This document shows positions 5,993-7,297 of a DNA stretch of 7,297 nt, piece by piece. The DNA is taken from the NCBI GenBank assembly GCA_029268085.1, contig JAJUHD010000131.1:1-7297 (forward strand). The letters run 5' to 3'. Position numbers and translations under genes: made by a program. The notes under the pieces were generated by a model. The model saw nothing but the letters and a program-made list of their open reading frames with translations. It did no database searches and was not told the DNA's origin. Position 1 is the first letter of the stretch. Each line of letters begins with the position of its first letter. This stretch comes from Bacillota bacterium (GTDB lineage: Bacteria; Bacillota; Clostridia; Oscillospirales; Oscillospiraceae).

Positions 5993-6478
5993 CTATATCG
6001 TCTCTTCGAAAGCGTTTCCTGTTGAATAGACTTTGCGTTGTCCGCTTTCCGGCCCGTAACACTTGCTCTCTTTTTCCGTTTCTCCGCCGCGCCTAATCAA
6101 ATCGAGTATTTTAATATTCGATTCCGCCAGTTCGAGCGATTGCTTATTCTGCTCCCTGATTTGTTCCGCGATGTCTGTCAGATCCGCGAACAGTGCTTCA
6201 ATGCTTCTGCGTGCCTCAATATTTTCAATTGATGCAAGAAGCTCTTTAGCTCTTACGTCAGGCAGGCCGAGATCGGACTGGAGCTTTATTCTTTTTGCTT
6301 CCAGACCGCGGAGCTTCATCGTTTCCGCCTGCTGAACCTTGAGCATCTCTTCAAGCCTGCCAAGATTTTTGTTCAGCAAAGCCAGACGCTTTTCTCGTTC
6401 GTTTTCAAGATAGGCCGAAAGCTCGTCCCTGTATTTCGTTAAAAAACTTATATACTCGTCGTACCGTGAATTCATCAT
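5993..6478 (-). CDS. flgN: FlgN-like export chaperone for FlgK/FlgL
   Basis: FlgN binds the C-terminal helices of FlgK and FlgL in the cytoplasm and delivers them to the flagellar export gate. The 161 residues are mostly helical: a long charged coiled-coil region (about 8-65), a short turn at GLPDV (71-75), and a second helical region with LADLTDIAEQIREQNKQSLELAESNIKIL (98-125), where the Asn-rich pattern is typical of the family. The C-terminal CYGPESGQRKVYSTGNAFEETI resembles the usual YGxxG tail. Sequence conservation in FlgN is low, so the call leans on this architecture and on its place between flgM and flgK, as in Bacillus. Two ATGs are adjacent (6478 and 6475). Only 5 bases separate it from the flgM stop and there is no strong ribosome binding site, which suggests translational coupling. 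Confidence 0.88.
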   Translation of the reverse strand: MMNSRYDEYISFLTKYRDELSAYLENEREKRLALLNKNLGRLEEMLKVQQAETMKLRGLEAKRIKLQSDLGLPDVRAKELLASIENIEARRSIEALFADLTDIAEQIREQNKQSLELAESNIKILDLIRRGGETEKESKCYGPESGQRKVYSTGNAFEETI

Positions 6479-6483
6479 AATAA

Positions 6484-6807
6484 TCAGTCTTTAACGCTGG
6501 GTCCTAGTATACCCGCGATTATCTTTGCGGCTATGTCGCTCCCCGAGATGGGGCAGGCATCTCCCTTATACTGCTGCTTGAGCTCCGATATACGCTCACT
6601 TGATGCTTTTTCGTTGTTTTTAACGGCATAGGTTCTGGAATATCTGCTCAGTTCGGCTTTAAAGCTCGCTTCAGAGCTGATGTCCACCGTGTCTGTCCCG
6701 CGTGTATCGGATGCCGGGGTGTTGCAATCTTCAGCTGTTTTCTTTGCGCTTGCCGAAGTTGCCGCAGCCTGTGCCCTATAATAATTCTGAATGGAATTGA
6801 CTTCCAT
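6484..6807 (-). CDS. flgM: FlgM, anti-sigma-28 factor
   Basis: FlgM binds and inhibits the flagellar sigma factor (sigma-28/SigD) until hook completion, when it is exported or otherwise removed. The 107 residues have the expected layout: a disordered Ala/Ser/Thr-rich N-terminal half, then DTVDISSEA (39-47), the family's D-x-V-x-I-S-S-x-A signature. The helical sigma-binding part follows, with RISELKQQYKGDACPISGSDIAAKIIAGIL (72-101). The usual GxYxV turn before the last helix is GDACPIS here. The ATG (6807-6805) has GGAGG at 6818-6822 with 10-base spacing. It is the first gene of the minus-strand run, downstream of a 325-base divergent spacer that must hold its promoter unless transcription enters from elsewhere. 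The next gene starts after 5 bases. Confidence 0.92.
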   Translation of the reverse strand: MEVNSIQNYYRAQAAATSASAKKTAEDCNTPASDTRGTDTVDISSEASFKAELSRYSRTYAVKNNEKASSERISELKQQYKGDACPISGSDIAAKIIAGILGPSVKD

Positions 6808-6916
6808 ATTCTTCGCGCCTCCAATAATAAATGACGAATTGTTTAATTCTTATAATTTTTTGAAGCATGTTTTCCCGTTTAATCGAATTATCTCATGACT
6901 TTCACGCTTCATTTTA

Positions 6917-6944
6917 TTTATACTTCTAAAGCTAGAAAATTAAA
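6917..6944 (-). promoter_or_regulatory. Weak candidate promoter for the flgM operon with a dyad in its spacer
   Basis: On the minus strand TTTAAT (6944-6939) and TATAAA (6922-6917) are separated by 16 bases, a poor -35 with a fair -10. The spacer contains the perfect dyad TTCTA-4-TAGAA (6924-6937). Transcription would start near 6910, leaving about a 100-base leader before flgM. In AT-rich DNA such matches occur by chance, so this is a candidate only. Confidence 0.25.
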
Positions 6945-6981
6945 GTAATTATCCATGCAATTTTGATTTTTTTAATATTTT

Positions 6982-7003
6982 CTTAATGCGGCAGGCTTAA
7001 TGC
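6982..7003. repeat. Direct repeat CTTAATGC, 14-base period
   Basis: CTTAATGC occurs at 6982-6989 and again at 6996-7003. A GGCA/TGCC inverted pair (6990-6993 and 7001-7004) overlaps the second copy. Spacing slightly above one helical turn could suit a DNA-binding protein, but no such role can be shown from sequence alone. Confidence 0.4.
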
Positions 7004-7030
7004 CAGCAGACGGGCAAATACACTATTGAC

Positions 7031-7076
7031 TAAGCTTTAAATCAGGATAAAAACATAAGCTCAAATTTCAATCAGG
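7031..7076. repeat. Two-part repeat TAAGCT...AATCAGG upstream of parA
   Basis: TAAGCT is followed by AATCAGG twice: at 7031-7046 with a 3-base gap and at 7056-7076 with an 8-base gap. The AATCAGG copies are 30 bases apart and the TAAGCT copies 25. They end just upstream of the candidate parA promoter, where an operator would be placed. This could also be a small imperfect duplication with no function. Confidence 0.4.
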
Positions 7077-7079
7077 CTA

Positions 7080-7108
7080 TTTAATTATTGGAATAAGCAT
7101 GGTATTAT
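7080..7108 (+). promoter_or_regulatory. Candidate extended -10 promoter for parA
   Basis: TATTAT at 7103-7108 is preceded by TG one base upstream (7100-7101), giving an extended -10 element that can compensate for the weak -35 TTTAAT (7080-7085, 17-base spacing). The predicted start near 7115 would leave a leader of about 18 bases containing the ribosome binding site AGGGAGTGA (7117-7125). Confidence 0.4.
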
Positions 7109-7132
7109 TAGTAATTAGGGAGTGATGCTCAA

Positions 7133-7297
7133 ATGGCCAAGGTTATTTCTCTTATCAACCAAAAAGGCGGCGTAGGGAAAACTGCTTCTACAAATGCCAT
7201 CTCCACCTGCCTCAAACATAGAGGATACAGTGTTCTTTGTATCGATTTTGATCCTCAAGGCTATCTTTCGTTCAGCATGAACGCCGATACTCGGGAA
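7133..7297 (+). CDS. ParA/Soj-family P-loop ATPase, N-terminal part
   Basis: The first 55 residues of a ParA-type ATPase are visible and the frame is open to the window edge. ParA proteins dimerise on ATP and bind DNA to position chromosomes, plasmids or other cargo. The deviant Walker A motif is QKGGVGKTAST (10-20), with the signature Lys of KGGVGKT. The A' region CIDFDPQGYLSFS (36-48) has the DxDPQG core of the Soj/ParA branch, with Tyr where Asn is common. This DPQG form separates it from FlhG and MinD, which read differently at this point, so it is probably not the flagellar-number ATPase. The ATG at 7133 has the ribosome binding site AGGGAGTGA about 7-10 bases upstream. It is transcribed away from the flagellar genes. 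Whether a ParB partner follows cannot be seen. Confidence 0.93.
   Translation, partial: MAKVISLINQKGGVGKTASTNAISTCLKHRGYSVLCIDFDPQGYLSFSMNADTRE

Larger units (their letters stand above)
6808..7132. other. Divergent intergenic region between flgM and parA
   Basis: This 325-base AT-rich spacer holds no ORF I can support. It should contain promoters in both directions. On the minus side I see the flgM ribosome binding site and a weak candidate promoter (TATAAA at 6917-6922, TTTAAT at 6939-6944). On the plus side there is an extended -10 candidate near parA. Between them lie a short dyad (6924-6937), an 8-base direct repeat (6982-7003), and a two-part repeat (7031-7076), each listed separately. 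I found no good sigma-28 site upstream of flgM and no parS-like palindrome. Confidence 0.6.

Noticed and set aside
5584..6062. Minus-strand frames of 107 and 79 codons overlapping flgK and flgN
   Set aside because: They are alternative frames of flgK and flgN, which fully explain the region.
6808..6900. Sigma-28 promoter directly upstream of flgM
   Set aside because: TAAA-like boxes exist, but none has a GCCGATAA-like partner at about 15 bases. The best match (GATAA near 6890) has the wrong spacing and a poor left half.
1..7297. CRISPR array, insertion sequence, tRNA or rRNA gene, phage or defence module
   Set aside because: I saw no regularly spaced long repeats, transposase-like frames, RNA-gene signatures or terminal inverted repeats; almost every base is explained by flagellar genes.
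7133..7297. Reading the ATPase as FlhG/YlxH or MinD
   Set aside because: The A' motif reads DFDPQG, typical of Soj/ParA, rather than the DxDxGLxN form of FlhG and MinD.

Overview
The window holds the distal part of a late flagellar operon, read right to left on the minus strand, plus the start of a divergent ParA-type ATPase gene on the plus strand at the right edge. Gene content and order (flgM, flgN, flgK, flgL, a DUF6470/YviE-type gene, fliW, csrA, a small helical protein gene, fliD) match the flagellar clusters of Bacillota and resemble the Bacillus subtilis flgM-to-csrA run. Strong AGGAGG-type ribosome binding sites, a TTG start, moderate coding GC and AT-rich spacers fit a motile clostridial bacterium. 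The proteins suggest the Oscillospiraceae/Ruminococcaceae side of Clostridia, but that placement is inference.

Layout from right to left: parA start (7133 to the edge, plus strand); a 325-base AT-rich divergent spacer with short repeats and candidate promoters (6808-7132); flgM, the anti-sigma factor; flgN, the export chaperone for the hook-filament junction proteins; flgK and flgL, the two junction proteins; a 111-base gap that stays open in the flgK frame and ends at the flgL ribosome binding site; a TTG-started DUF6470 gene; fliW overlapping csrA by 7 bases; a 157-residue helical protein where other Bacillota carry the flagellin or FliS genes; an 84-base leader; and fliD, the filament cap, running off the left edge.

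The genes form one assembly-and-control unit. FlgM would hold sigma-28 inactive until the hook is finished. FlgN would deliver FlgK and FlgL. FliW and CsrA would couple flagellin level to flagellin translation. FliD would cap the growing filament. Tight packing (1 to 46 bases between most genes, one overlap) indicates cotranscription. The flagellin gene and fliS are not in the window.

This is largely a recognisable locus and I see no wholly new system. The points worth a second look are a CsrA with a widened loop and Trp replacing the usual RNA-contact His; a probable TTG start for flgK; the open flgK-flgL gap; the unassigned chaperone-like protein; internal repeats in an apparently enlarged FliD; and paired CxC motifs in FliW.
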